Source: Lentisphaeria bacterium (GTDB taxonomy: Bacteria > Verrucomicrobiota > Lentisphaeria > Victivallales > Victivallaceae). From it: a DNA stretch of 64,000 bases. The notes under the pieces are model-generated. The model was not told the DNA's origin, did no database searches, and saw only the letters and a list, made by a program, of their open reading frames with translations. Both the position numbers and the translations under genes were made by a program. The stretch lies in NCBI GenBank assembly GCA_022768375.1, contig JALEMG010000033.1, forward strand, positions 1 through 64,000, in the 5' to 3' direction. Of the stretch, positions 27,815-36,960 are shown piece by piece. Positions within the stretch are counted from its first letter, which is position 1; each line of letters opens with the position of its first letter.

Positions 27815-28893
27815 ACCCCGCCGTCGTCGCCAAATATTTCCGGCGCTTTCCGCCGCTGCCGCTGGACCCCGGAAGCTCCCGGCACGCGGTGGTGATCCCC
27901 GCCTACGACGAGGCGGCGGAACTGCCGGCGACGCTGGCGGCGCTCCGCCGGGCCGTCGGCGGGGCGCCGGTCGCGGTGATCGCGGTGGTCAATCATCCCC
28001 CCGGCGCGGACCCCGCCGCCTCGCTGGAACTGCTGGAATTTCTGCGGACATGCCGTGAAGTCCGCACCCTCTATCTTCCCGATCTGTCCGGCGGGGTCGG
28101 AGCCGCCCGCAAAGCCGGGATGGACGCGTTTCTCGCCGCGATGCCGCCGGAGGCGCTGGAGCAAAGCGCGGTGTTTTCCCTCGACGCCGACACGCGGGTG
28201 GAGCCGGATTACTTCTCCGCCGCGCTTCCGGCGGTGCTGGCGGGCGGCGCGGTGACGTTCCGCTTCCGCCACCGCGCGGCGGAGACGCCGGAACAGCAGT
28301 CCGCGATCGACCGCTACGAAACTTATCTGCGCCGGTACGCGGACAAACTGCGGTTCGCCGGTTCGCCGTATGCCTTCGTCGCCATCGGTTCGGCGTTCGC
28401 GGTCCGGGGCGACGCCTACATCCGGGCCGGAGGGATGAAGGTGCGCGCCGCGGGGGAGGATTTCTACTTCCTTCAGGCGGCGGCCAAGACCTCCGGCGTC
28501 CGGGAACTGCCGGAAGTCACGGTCCATCCTTCGCCCCGGGTCTCCCGCCGGGTCCCTTTCGGCACCGGCCCGGCGGTGGCGGCATTGCTGGCGGGGGAGG
28601 CGCTGCCGGAGATCCCGGACGCGGCGTTTTCCGCGCTGCGCACGGTATTGACCGGCGCGAAGGACGCGGCCCTGACGGACGGGGAGCGGTTTCTCGCCGG
28701 GATGCCGGAAAAAAGCGCGGAATTTTTCCGCCGGGAGAAGTTCCCCGCCGTCTGGTCCCGCGTCCGGCGGAATCTGCCGGATCGCCCCGGGGCGGCGGCG
28801 CGGGCGTTTCACGAGTGGTTCGATGGACTGAAAACCTTGCGTTTTTTGCATTTCTACGCTGATTTTTTGGAAAAAACGATGCGGAAGGGTTGA
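27811..28893 (+). CDS. Glycosyltransferase family 2-like protein
   Basis: A 360-aa GT-A type transferase starting at a GTG that overlaps the HydE stop. HAVVIPAYDEAAELPATL is the usual family-2 opening, and DAD (Asp125, Asp127) is the metal- and nucleotide-sugar-binding DxD motif. A later GGMKVRAAGEDFYF segment resembles the acceptor ED motif. No membrane helices are evident, so it is cytoplasmic or peripheral. It is the last of nine genes; the next promoter overlaps its stop codon. Confidence 0.85.
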   Translation: MNPAVVAKYFRRFPPLPLDPGSSRHAVVIPAYDEAAELPATLAALRRAVGGAPVAVIAVVNHPPGADPAASLELLEFLRTCREVRTLYLPDLSGGVGAARKAGMDAFLAAMPPEALEQSAVFSLDADTRVEPDYFSAALPAVLAGGAVTFRFRHRAAETPEQQSAIDRYETYLRRYADKLRFAGSPYAFVAIGSAFAVRGDAYIRAGGMKVRAAGEDFYFLQAAAKTSGVRELPEVTVHPSPRVSRRVPFGTGPAVAALLAGEALPEIPDAAFSALRTVLTGAKDAALTDGERFLAGMPEKSAEFFRREKFPAVWSRVRRNLPDRPGAAARAFHEWFDGLKTLRFLHFYADFLEKTMRKG

Positions 28894-28918
28894 CAGAACG
28901 ATGTTCCAGAGGTAAATT
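28890..28918 (+). promoter_or_regulatory. Consensus promoter of the PTS EIIA gene
   Basis: TTGACA (28890-28895) is a perfect -35 box, with a 17-nt spacer and TAAATT (28913-28918). It overlaps the stop codon of the upstream glycosyltransferase gene, about 48 nt before the next ATG. Confidence 0.65.
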
Positions 28919-28965
28919 AACGATAGTACTGTTTGGCTTCATTCTATACATTACGGAGAGAACCT

Positions 28966-29433
28966 ATGAAAAACGAATTTTCCCAGTATGTGGACAAGGA
29001 TTCGGTCATGACCCTGGTGGGAAAAACCAAGTTGGAAGTGATGGATCAGTTGATCTCCCGCGCCGCCGATCTGACCAAACTCAGCCGCGACGTGATCTTC
29101 CGGCTGGCGTGGAAGCGGGAACAGATGATGACCACCGGCGTCGGCGGCATGCTGGCGCTGCCCCACATCCGGGTCAACGATATCCTCCATCCCTACGTCA
29201 TCGTCGGCGTCTGCGAGAATCCCATCGCCGATTATCAGGGATTGGACGACCAGCCGGTGCGGGTGATCGTATTCACCATTGCCCCGGACGAGAATCAGGA
29301 GGCGTATCTGCAGTTGCTCTCCAGCATCTCCCGCCGTCTGCGCAATCCGAAACTCATCGAGCTGATCATCGGGACGGTCGGCAACACGGTGGAGTTGCTC
29401 AAGGTCATCCAGCAGGAATCCGACCCCCAATGA
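28966..29433 (+). CDS. PTS EIIA type-2 / PtsN-like protein
   Basis: A 155-aa PTS EIIA-2 domain protein. The start at 28966 follows GGAGAG by 6 nt. The candidate phospho-acceptor is His67 in LPHIRV, and IVFTIAPDENQEAYLQLLSSISRRL is typical of the family. PtsN-type proteins regulate metabolism and K+ or envelope responses rather than transport sugar. No EIIB/EIIC genes are nearby, supporting a regulatory role. It overlaps the next small gene by 4 nt. Confidence 0.88.
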   Translation: MKNEFSQYVDKDSVMTLVGKTKLEVMDQLISRAADLTKLSRDVIFRLAWKREQMMTTGVGGMLALPHIRVNDILHPYVIVGVCENPIADYQGLDDQPVRVIVFTIAPDENQEAYLQLLSSISRRLRNPKLIELIIGTVGNTVELLKVIQQESDPQ

Positions 29434-29816
29434 GCGCCGTGGCGACGAAGCCGCTGGCACGGCTGGATTTTCATTGTTTCTCCGACGGCTGCGAAGGGGT
29501 GGTCGGATTCGACATCGACCAGGTCGCCGACCCGGGGTTTCAGGCGGTGTGCCCCAAGTGCCACCGCGCCTACGCTCTGGACCCGGCTCTCCGGGACAAA
29601 CTGACCCGGATGATGAAACTCGTCGGCGCGATCCGGGAGTGCGAGGACATTCTCGGGGACAGCGTGGTTTCCGTGAATGTGGCCGGGGGCGAGGTGCGGG
29701 TGCCGTACGCGCTGCTGCTGACCCGGCTGAATACGCTGATTTCGCTGGAGGTCGGCGGACGCAAGACCGATTTTCATTTGTGGGTCGAACCGTCCGGTCC
29801 CCAGACTTTCCGCTGA
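29430..29816 (+). CDS. Small zinc-ribbon-like protein
   Basis: A 128-aa protein. Near the N terminus, HCFSDGC and CPKCHRAYALD give two cysteine pairs of a zinc-ribbon-like site (about residues 16-50). The remaining part is an alpha/beta segment with alternating charged residues. ATG overlaps the PtsN stop. I do not recognise the family; a role with the EIIA protein is inferred only from coupling. Confidence 0.75.
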   Translation: MSAVATKPLARLDFHCFSDGCEGVVGFDIDQVADPGFQAVCPKCHRAYALDPALRDKLTRMMKLVGAIRECEDILGDSVVSVNVAGGEVRVPYALLLTRLNTLISLEVGGRKTDFHLWVEPSGPQTFR

Positions 29817-29840
29817 ATCCGCGCGCGGCCGCGAAGTGAC

Positions 29841-29879
29841 AGGGCGAAAGGCGTCCGGAGCGATTCCGGGGGCTTTTCG
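29841..29879 (+). terminator. Stem-loop between the PtsN operon and pyrE, terminator-like
   Basis: GGCGAAA pairs with TTTCGCC, with an inner CCGGA/TCCGG stem. Only TTT follows, so termination would be partial. It may separate the PtsN operon from pyrE. Confidence 0.4.
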
Positions 29880-29918
29880 CCTTTGGTGCAGGAAAATTAA
29901 CCGAAAAGGGATTGTATC

Positions 29919-30488
29919 ATGACTGAAGTTGAGATCGTCAATCTGCTCAAGTCCTCCGGGGCTCTGCTCTCCGGGCATTTCCAACTGCGCAGCGGTCTGC
30001 ACAGCGACCATTTCTTTCAGGCGGCGCTGCTGCTGCAGTACCCCGACAAGGCGGAGACCGTCTGCCGGCATCTGGCGGAGAAGTTTCGCGGCGTGGAGAT
30101 TTCCGCGGTCATCAGCCCCGCCGTCGGCGGGCTGATCGTCGGTCAGGAGATCGCCCGGGCGCTGGGATGCCGGGCGATCTTCGCGGACAAGGAAGACGGC
30201 CAGTTGGTGCTGAAGCGGGGCTTCGCCATCCGGCCCGGGGAGAAAATTCTCGTGGCCGAGGACGTGGTGACCAAAGGCGGCCGGGTCCAGCAGACCATTG
30301 ATCTGGTCCGGGCCAAAGGCGGCGAAGTAATCGGCGTGGCCGTGATCGTGGACCGTTCCGGCGGAGAGGCGAAATTCGACGTGCCGAAATTCGAGAGCGC
30401 GCTCAAACTCACGCTGCCGACATTCGACCCGGCCGCGTGCCCGCTCTGCGCCGAACACGTGCCGGTGGACCGCCCCGGCAGCAAGTAA
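29919..30488 (+). CDS. pyrE: Orotate phosphoribosyltransferase
   Basis: A 189-aa enzyme of pyrimidine synthesis that joins orotate and PRPP to OMP. The PRPP-binding motif is ILVAEDVVTKGG (about residues 110-121), and the flexible-loop segment FADKEDGQLVLKRGF lies before it. The C-terminal CPLC segment is typical of the type seen in many bacteria. It lies 29 nt upstream of secA and is probably co-transcribed. Confidence 0.93.
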   Translation: MTEVEIVNLLKSSGALLSGHFQLRSGLHSDHFFQAALLLQYPDKAETVCRHLAEKFRGVEISAVISPAVGGLIVGQEIARALGCRAIFADKEDGQLVLKRGFAIRPGEKILVAEDVVTKGGRVQQTIDLVRAKGGEVIGVAVIVDRSGGEAKFDVPKFESALKLTLPTFDPAACPLCAEHVPVDRPGSK

Positions 30489-30517
30489 CCCCCCCCGCAA
30501 GGATTCCGCAAGTACCC

Positions 30518-33493
30518 ATGATCAACGCCATCATCAAAGCCATTTTCGGGACCAAGTCCCAGCGGGACGTGAAACGGATGCTCCCGCTGGTGCGCCGGAT
30601 CAACGCGCTGGAACTGGAGTATCAGAAACTTTCCGATGCCGAACTTCAGGCCAAAACGCCGGAATTCAAACAGCGGTTCGCCGCCGGAGAGACGCTGGAC
30701 GGCCTCATGTGCGAGGCGTTCGCCGTGGTCAAGAACGCCTGCCGCCGCATGGTCGGCAGAAGTTTCGAGGTCTGCGGCCAGCCGATGGTCTGGGACATGG
30801 TGCCGTTCGACGTGCAGATCATGGGCGGCATCGCGCTGCACCGCGGCGCCATTGCGGAAATGGCCACCGGCGAGGGCAAGACCCTCGTGGCCACCATGCC
30901 GCTTTACCTCAACGCCCTCTCCGGGAAGAACTGCCAACTGGTCACGGTCAACGACTATCTCGCGCTCCGGGACTCCAGTTGGATGGGCGTGATCTATGAA
31001 TTTCTCGGGCTGACCGTCGGTTGTCTCCAGAACATGCAGCCGCCGGAAGTGCGCAAAGCCCAGTACGCCTGCGACATCACCTACGGTACCAACAGCGAAT
31101 TCGGCTTCGACTACCTCCGGGACATGGGCATGGCGACGGAGGCGGATCAGATCGTCCAGCGGGACCACTTCTACGCCATCGTGGACGAGATCGACAGCAT
31201 TCTCATCGACGAGGCCCGGACGCCGCTCATCATCTCCGGGCCGGTGCCGGACGCGGGCAACCAGTTTGCGGAACTCAAGCCGCTGGTCGCTTCGCTGTAC
31301 GCCAAGCAGAATATGCTCTGCTCCCGGCTGGTGCGGGAAGCCCGGGAGGTGCTGGAAAAGGCCGACGCCTCCGAGGAGGCGCGGGACGAGGCGTATCTGA
31401 AACTGCTTCAGGTCAAATACGGCATGCCCACCCACCGGCAGTTGCTGCACACGCTGGAGGACGGCGAAGTGCTCCGGGCGGTGGACCGGCTGGATTCCAA
31501 AGTCCACAGCGACAACAACCGTGGCATGCTGCAGGAGGTGCAGGCGGCGCTGTACTTCACCATCGACGAGAAGACCCACGAGGCCGATCTGACCGAACAG
31601 GGCCGCCGCGCCATCAGTCCGGACGATCCGGGCGCGTTCATCCTGCCCGATCTGTTGGGCGAACTGCACCGGATCGAGGTGGACGAAACGCTTACCGCCG
31701 AAGCCAGAGTCGAGGCGAAAAACGCGTTTCAGGAGCGGTTCTCCGTCCAGAGCGAGCGCCTGCACGACCTCTCCCAACTGCTCAAGGCGTACTGCCTCTT
31801 TGAAAAGGACGTGAACTACGTGGTCATGGACCGCAAGGTGCTGATCGTGGACGAACACACCGGGAGGCTCATGCCGGGCCGCCGCTTCTCCGACGGACTG
31901 CATCAGGCGCTGGAGGCCAAAGAAGACGTGCCCATCGAGCAGGAAACCCAGACGATGGCCACCATCACCATTCAGAATTACTTCCGGCTCTACAAAAAAC
32001 TTGCCGGCATGACCGGGACGGCGGAGACCGAGGCGGCGGAGTTCCACCAGATCTACAAACTGGACGTGGTGGTCATCCCCACCAACAAGCCGTGCATCCG
32101 CAAGGACGACAACGATTCGATCTTCAAGACCAAGCGGGAGAAGTTCAACGCCATTTTGGACGACGTGGCCGAGCGCCATGCCAAAGGCCAGCCGGTGCTG
32201 CTGGGGACGATCTCGGTGGACGATTCCGAGAAACTCTCCCGGATGCTCAAGATCCGCAACATCCCCCACAACGTCCTCAACGCCAAAAACCATCAGCACG
32301 AGGCGGAGATCGTCGCCCGCGCCGGACAGTCGGGCGCGGTGACGGTGGCGACTAACATGGCCGGACGCGGGACGGACATCAAACTCGGTCCCGGCGTGCG
32401 GGAACTGGGCGGACTCCACGTCATCGGCAGTTCGCGGCACGACTCCCGCCGGATCGACCGGCAGTTGCGGGGCCGGTGTTCGAGGCAGGGGGACCCGGGG
32501 AGTTCCAAATTCTACGTGTCGCTGGAGGACGACCTCATGCGGCTTTTCGGCGGCGACCGGATCGTCAAGATTTTCGACCGCTTCGGGCTCAAGGAGGGCG
32601 ATGAACTCCAGCATCCGTGGCTGGACCGTTCGATCGAGACCGCGCAGAAGCGGGTGGAGCAGCAGCATTTCGCCATCCGGAAGCGGACGCTGGACTTCGA
32701 CGACGTGATGAATAAACAGCGGGAGATCGTCTACGCGCTGCGACGGGACGCGCTGCTCTCCGACAATCCCCACGACGTGCTGTTTTCCATCATCGATCAG
32801 GTGGTGGAGAACAGCGTCGCCCGCGCGGCCGCCCGCGTCGGCAAGGACGCGGCCGAACGTTTCCCCGCCGACACGCTGGCGGCGGAACTCAACGCGGTCT
32901 TCCCGCTGGAGTTCCATGCGGAATCTTTCACCGCCGGGCTGACCGACGGCAAACTTACCGATCCCCGGGCGCTGGCACTGCAGATCATCGACCGGGTGGA
33001 GGGGGCCTACGGCGACCGCAACGCGGGACTGGACCCGGAACAGTTGGCGTATTTGCAGCGGCACACGGTGCTGGAAGCCATCGACCGACTGTGGCAGGAG
33101 CATCTTTACGCCATGGACCAGTTGCGTTCCAGCATGTCGTTGCGGGTGTACGCGCAGAAGGACCCGCTGGTGGAGTACAAGAACGAGGCGTTCGGCATTT
33201 TCCGGAACATGATGGAGCAGGTGTATGTGGATGTGGCGAAAAACCTGCTTCGTCTCACCATCACCCGCCTCGCGTCGCTGGAGGAGTTGCTGGCCTCCAT
33301 GCCGCAGGAGATGGTGCATTCCTCGCTGGACCAGTTGGGCAGCGGCAACTTCGCGCCGGAAACGGAACCGGAACCGCCGGAGCCGGAGATGCATTTCACG
33401 TTTCACCGGGAGACGCCGAAAGTCGGGCGCAACGACCTCTGTCCCTGCGGCAGCGGCAAAAAATACAAGAAGTGCTGCGGCCGGGATCAGTGA
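30518..33493 (+). CDS. secA: Preprotein translocase ATPase SecA
   Basis: A 991-aa SecA motor that drives proteins through SecYEG. The ATG at 30518 is chosen because the conserved N terminus MINAIIKAIFGTK starts there. Walker A is MATGEGKT (115-122), the DEAD-box-like VDEIDSILIDEARTP follows, and the second helicase half has TNMAGRGTDIKLG and GRCSRQGDPGSS. The C-terminal zinc site CPCGSGKKYKKCC is intact. Length is slightly above E. coli (901 aa). Confidence 0.98.
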   Translation: MINAIIKAIFGTKSQRDVKRMLPLVRRINALELEYQKLSDAELQAKTPEFKQRFAAGETLDGLMCEAFAVVKNACRRMVGRSFEVCGQPMVWDMVPFDVQIMGGIALHRGAIAEMATGEGKTLVATMPLYLNALSGKNCQLVTVNDYLALRDSSWMGVIYEFLGLTVGCLQNMQPPEVRKAQYACDITYGTNSEFGFDYLRDMGMATEADQIVQRDHFYAIVDEIDSILIDEARTPLIISGPVPDAGNQFAELKPLVASLYAKQNMLCSRLVREAREVLEKADASEEARDEAYLKLLQVKYGMPTHRQLLHTLEDGEVLRAVDRLDSKVHSDNNRGMLQEVQAALYFTIDEKTHEADLTEQGRRAISPDDPGAFILPDLLGELHRIEVDETLTAEARVEAKNAFQERFSVQSERLHDLSQLLKAYCLFEKDVNYVVMDRKVLIVDEHTGRLMPGRRFSDGLHQALEAKEDVPIEQETQTMATITIQNYFRLYKKLAGMTGTAETEAAEFHQIYKLDVVVIPTNKPCIRKDDNDSIFKTKREKFNAILDDVAERHAKGQPVLLGTISVDDSEKLSRMLKIRNIPHNVLNAKNHQHEAEIVARAGQSGAVTVATNMAGRGTDIKLGPGVRELGGLHVIGSSRHDSRRIDRQLRGRCSRQGDPGSSKFYVSLEDDLMRLFGGDRIVKIFDRFGLKEGDELQHPWLDRSIETAQKRVEQQHFAIRKRTLDFDDVMNKQREIVYALRRDALLSDNPHDVLFSIIDQVVENSVARAAARVGKDAAERFPADTLAAELNAVFPLEFHAESFTAGLTDGKLTDPRALALQIIDRVEGAYGDRNAGLDPEQLAYLQRHTVLEAIDRLWQEHLYAMDQLRSSMSLRVYAQKDPLVEYKNEAFGIFRNMMEQVYVDVAKNLLRLTITRLASLEELLASMPQEMVHSSLDQLGSGNFAPETEPEPPEPEMHFTFHRETPKVGRNDLCPCGSGKKYKKCCGRDQ

Positions 33494-33544
33494 CCGGCCG
33501 CGGAGAACGGATGGTTCAACCAAGTTCAACGGAGAAAATATATC

Positions 33545-36193
33545 ATGGCGCATCAGGAACCGCTGCCCCGGGCGTATGAACCGGCGGAAGTGGAGAAACA
33601 ATGGTTCCCCCGGTGGGAAAAGGGCAACTGTTTTCACGGCGATCCGGCTTCGGCCAAGCCGGGGTATTCCATCGTCATCCCGCCGCCCAATGTGACCGGC
33701 ATTCTGACGCTGGGGCATGTGCTCAACAACACGCTGCAGGACATCCTCTGCCGCCGGGCGAGGATGAAGGGCTTCGAGGTCTGCTGGTTCCCCGGCACCG
33801 ACCACGCCGGCATCGCCACCGAAGCGCGGGTGGTCAAGTTTCTCAAGCAGACGGAGAACGTCACCCGGGACGAACTGGGCCGGGAGGAGTTCATCCGGCG
33901 GGTGTGGCAGTGGAAGGACGAATTCGGCGGCAAGATCATCCGCCAACTCCGCACGCTGGGCTGCTCCTGCGACTGGGATCGGGAGCGTTTCACCATGGAC
34001 GAGGGGCTGTCCGCCGCCGTCCGCAAGGTTTTCGTCGAACTGTACAAAAAAGGCTATATCTACCGCGGCCAGCGCATGATCAACTGGTGTCCGGCGGCGA
34101 AAAGCGCGCTTTCCGACGAGGAAGTGATCTACAAGGACGTCCCCGGCAAGTTCTATTACTTCCGGTATCCGCTGGCCGACGGCTCCGGTGCGCTGACCGT
34201 GGCCACCACCCGGCCCGAAACCATGTTCGGGGACACCGCGGTGGCGGTCCATCCCGACGACCCGCGGTACAGACACCTGATCGGCAAGATGGTCAAACTG
34301 CCGCTCACCGACCGGGAGATCCCCGTCGTGGGCGATCCGCATGCCGACCCGACCAAGGGGACCGGCTGTGTGAAGATCACCCCGGGCCACGACCCCAACG
34401 ACTTCGAGGTCGGCCGCCGCTGTCACCTGGAGGTCATCAACATCATGAATCCCGACGCTTCGCTGAACGACTTCTGTCCGGCGGAGTTCGCGGGGCTGGA
34501 CCGGTTCGCCGCCCGGGACCTCTGCGTGAAGCGGATGGAGGAGGCGGGACTGCTGGAGAAAGTTGAGGATATCGTACACTCCGTCGGATTCTCCGAGCGG
34601 GGCGACGTGCCCATCGAAACGCTGGTCAGCGCCCAGTGGTTCTGCAAAATGGGCGAACTGGCCAAGCCCGCCATCGAAGCGGTGCGCAGCGGCCGCATCA
34701 AGTTCTACCCCGAGCGGTGGAGCAAGACGTATTTTCACTGGATGGAGAATATTCAGGACTGGTGCATCTCCCGGCAACTCTGGTGGGGGCACCGCATCCC
34801 CGCATGGTACAACGCCAAAGGAGAAATCTACGTGGGCGAGACCGCCCCGGAGGGCGACGGCTGGACGCAGGAAAACGACGTGCTGGACACGTGGTTCAGC
34901 AGTTGGCTGTGGCCGTTCTCCATCATGGGCTGGCCCGACGGGGGCAAGGCGGAGATGGCGAAGTTCTATCCCACCAACGATCTGGTGACCGGGCCGGACA
35001 TCATCTTTTTCTGGGTGGCACGGATGATCATGGCCGGGTTTGAATTCACCGGCGAAGTGCCCTTCCGCAACGTGTACTTCACCAGCATCATCCGGGACGA
35101 GCAGGGGCGCAAACTCTCCAAGTCGCTGGGCAATTCCCCGGACCCGCTGGATGTCATTCGGGAGTACGGCGCGGACGCGCTGCGTTTCTCCATCGCCTAC
35201 ATCGCGCCCATCGGCATGGACATCAAATACAGCAACGAGAAGTGCGAGATCGGCCGGAATTTCGCCAACAAACTCTGGAACGCCTGCCGCTTCCGGCAAA
35301 TGCAGGGCGACTGTTCGGCGGATTGCCGGAGCCTGCCCGCCGGAGAGTTGTCCGCCGACGAGAACTGGATGCTGGCGAAACTGGACGCGGCGACGCTGAC
35401 CATCGAGAAGGAGTTGAACGACTTCCGGTTCCACGCCGCCGCCCACGCGCTGTACGATCTGGTCTGGTCGGATTTCTGCGACTGGTTCGTGGAAGCGGAA
35501 AAAGTGCCGATGCGCGCCGGCGGCGCGGTCCGGGAACGGGCGCTGGCGGTGCTGGACTACACGCTGTTCCGCATTTTGAAACTGCTCCATCCCTACATGC
35601 CGTTCATCACCGAGGAACTCGCGCACCGGCTGGGGTTTGTGGACGAGGACAAGTTCCTGATGTACGAGGAATTTCCGACGGAGGCGAGCGGTCGGAGCGA
35701 CGCGGCGGCCGCCGCGCTGGTGGATGGCAAGTTCGAGTTGGTGCGGGCGGGACGGTTTCTCCGTTCCAGTTACAACATCGCCGACGGGAAGAAACTGAAA
35801 TTCCACATCAAGGCGGTCGATGCGGCGACGGCGGAATTTTTGCGGCGGGAGATGGATTCCGTGCGCAGTCTGCTCAACGCGGAGGCGATCGAACTGGGAC
35901 TGGAGGCGTTCGATTCCGCCTCCCGCGGCGCGGCGGCCAGTCAGACCGTATCCTGCGGGGTCGTCTGTCTGCCGCTGGCCGATTTGATCGACGTGGACGC
36001 GGAGATCGTGCGGCTGAAAAAACAGTTGGCCGACCTCGGCAAATGGATCGCCGGCAACCGGGCGCGGCTGGCCAATGAGAAGTTCGTCAACTCCGCTCCG
36101 GCGCAGGTCGTGGCCGATACCCGGAGCAAACTTGCGGAACTGGAACAGAAAGAGGCGCACACCCGGGAACTGCTGGACGCGCTGACCAAGTGA
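33545..36193 (+). CDS. valS: Valyl-tRNA synthetase
   Basis: An 882-aa class I aminoacyl-tRNA synthetase charging tRNA-Val. The HIGH motif appears as TLGH (about 55-58) in PPPNVTGILTLGH, and KMSKS as KLSKS (523-527). The editing domain (CP1) lies between, with TTRPETMFGDTAVAVHP. The C-terminal coiled coil has many Leu/Lys/Glu heptads, as in ValS. A low-molecular-weight phosphatase gene starts 13 nt after its stop. Confidence 0.97.
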   Translation: MAHQEPLPRAYEPAEVEKQWFPRWEKGNCFHGDPASAKPGYSIVIPPPNVTGILTLGHVLNNTLQDILCRRARMKGFEVCWFPGTDHAGIATEARVVKFLKQTENVTRDELGREEFIRRVWQWKDEFGGKIIRQLRTLGCSCDWDRERFTMDEGLSAAVRKVFVELYKKGYIYRGQRMINWCPAAKSALSDEEVIYKDVPGKFYYFRYPLADGSGALTVATTRPETMFGDTAVAVHPDDPRYRHLIGKMVKLPLTDREIPVVGDPHADPTKGTGCVKITPGHDPNDFEVGRRCHLEVINIMNPDASLNDFCPAEFAGLDRFAARDLCVKRMEEAGLLEKVEDIVHSVGFSERGDVPIETLVSAQWFCKMGELAKPAIEAVRSGRIKFYPERWSKTYFHWMENIQDWCISRQLWWGHRIPAWYNAKGEIYVGETAPEGDGWTQENDVLDTWFSSWLWPFSIMGWPDGGKAEMAKFYPTNDLVTGPDIIFFWVARMIMAGFEFTGEVPFRNVYFTSIIRDEQGRKLSKSLGNSPDPLDVIREYGADALRFSIAYIAPIGMDIKYSNEKCEIGRNFANKLWNACRFRQMQGDCSADCRSLPAGELSADENWMLAKLDAATLTIEKELNDFRFHAAAHALYDLVWSDFCDWFVEAEKVPMRAGGAVRERALAVLDYTLFRILKLLHPYMPFITEELAHRLGFVDEDKFLMYEEFPTEASGRSDAAAAALVDGKFELVRAGRFLRSSYNIADGKKLKFHIKAVDAATAEFLRREMDSVRSLLNAEAIELGLEAFDSASRGAAASQTVSCGVVCLPLADLIDVDAEIVRLKKQLADLGKWIAGNRARLANEKFVNSAPAQVVADTRSKLAELEQKEAHTRELLDALTK

Positions 36194-36206
36194 GCGCGGC
36201 GCGGCG

Positions 36207-36665
36207 GTGAAACGGATATTGTTTGTTTGTCACGGCAACATCTGCCGCAGTCCCATGGCGGAACTGGTCCTGCGGGATATGGCGCGGCGGTCGGGTCGGA
36301 ACGATGTGGAAGTCGCTTCCGCGGCCACCAGCACGGAGGAATTGGGCAATCCGGTGTATCCTCCGGCCCGGCGGGTCCTGACGGAACACGGGATCGACAG
36401 TTCCGGCAAGTATGCGCGACAGATGACCCGGGGCGATTACGACCGGTACGATCAGATCGTCGGCATGGACGCGGTCAACGTCCGCAACATCCTGCGGATC
36501 TGCGGCGGCGACCCGGAGGGCAAGGTTTCGCGGCTGCTGGACCACACGAACCGGCCCGGCGACGTGGCCGATCCGTGGTACACCGGGGACTTCGACGCGA
36601 CGTGGCGCGACGTGGAGGCGGGATGCCAGGCGCTTTGGGCGGAATTGCCGCCGGAACGGAACTGA
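36207..36665 (+). CDS. Low-molecular-weight protein tyrosine phosphatase
   Basis: A 152-aa phosphatase starting at GTG 36207. The P-loop is VCHGNICRSP, with catalytic Cys8 and Arg14 (CX5R), and the general-acid loop is ADPWYTGDF with Asp near residue 122. It removes phosphate from Tyr residues, perhaps on a tyrosine kinase controlling exopolysaccharide, or on other small substrates. It lies directly after valS. The 295 bp that follow hold a repeat copy and the lysS leader. Confidence 0.92.
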   Translation: MKRILFVCHGNICRSPMAELVLRDMARRSGRNDVEVASAATSTEELGNPVYPPARRVLTEHGIDSSGKYARQMTRGDYDRYDQIVGMDAVNVRNILRICGGDPEGKVSRLLDHTNRPGDVADPWYTGDFDATWRDVEAGCQALWAELPPERN

Positions 36666-36960
36666 CGGAAAGGCTCTGAATTAAAAGAGGACTGAAAAAT
36701 AAAAAAAGTAATCTGCCCCCGGGCGCTGCCCGGACGTGGTCCAGCGGCGGAACGCCAGTCGCCGCTTGATGCGGCGAAATCTCGGCGAAGCGTTCAATCC
36801 GGCGCAGGCCGACACCTCCCGCCGGGAGTGATGTCCCGGAAATCTTTTCCGGGATGGTTGAGCGGCAGGCGGTTGACCGCGCGGATTAAAAAATCAGGTA
36901 ACGTTTAGTACAGAGCCGATGGAAAAAAAGACAGTACCATAGCAAGGAGAAACGGAAAAA
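36666..36960. repeat. Intergenic repeat, copy 2 (left module) before lysS
   Basis: About 36690-36890 matches 4931-5110 in the same orientation at most positions, beginning with an A-rich GGACTGAAAAATAAAA lead and sharing the GGGCGCTGCCCGG palindrome, GTCCAGCGGCGGAACGC and the CCGACACCTCCCGCCGG block. The two-hairpin right module is absent. No gene is supported. The lysS ribosome binding site (AAGGAG) follows near 36940. Confidence 0.75.

Noticed and set aside
30143-36160. A 2005-codon open frame antisense to secA and valS
   Set aside because: It opposes three clear genes, has no ribosome site or domain, and reflects GC-rich codon periodicity.
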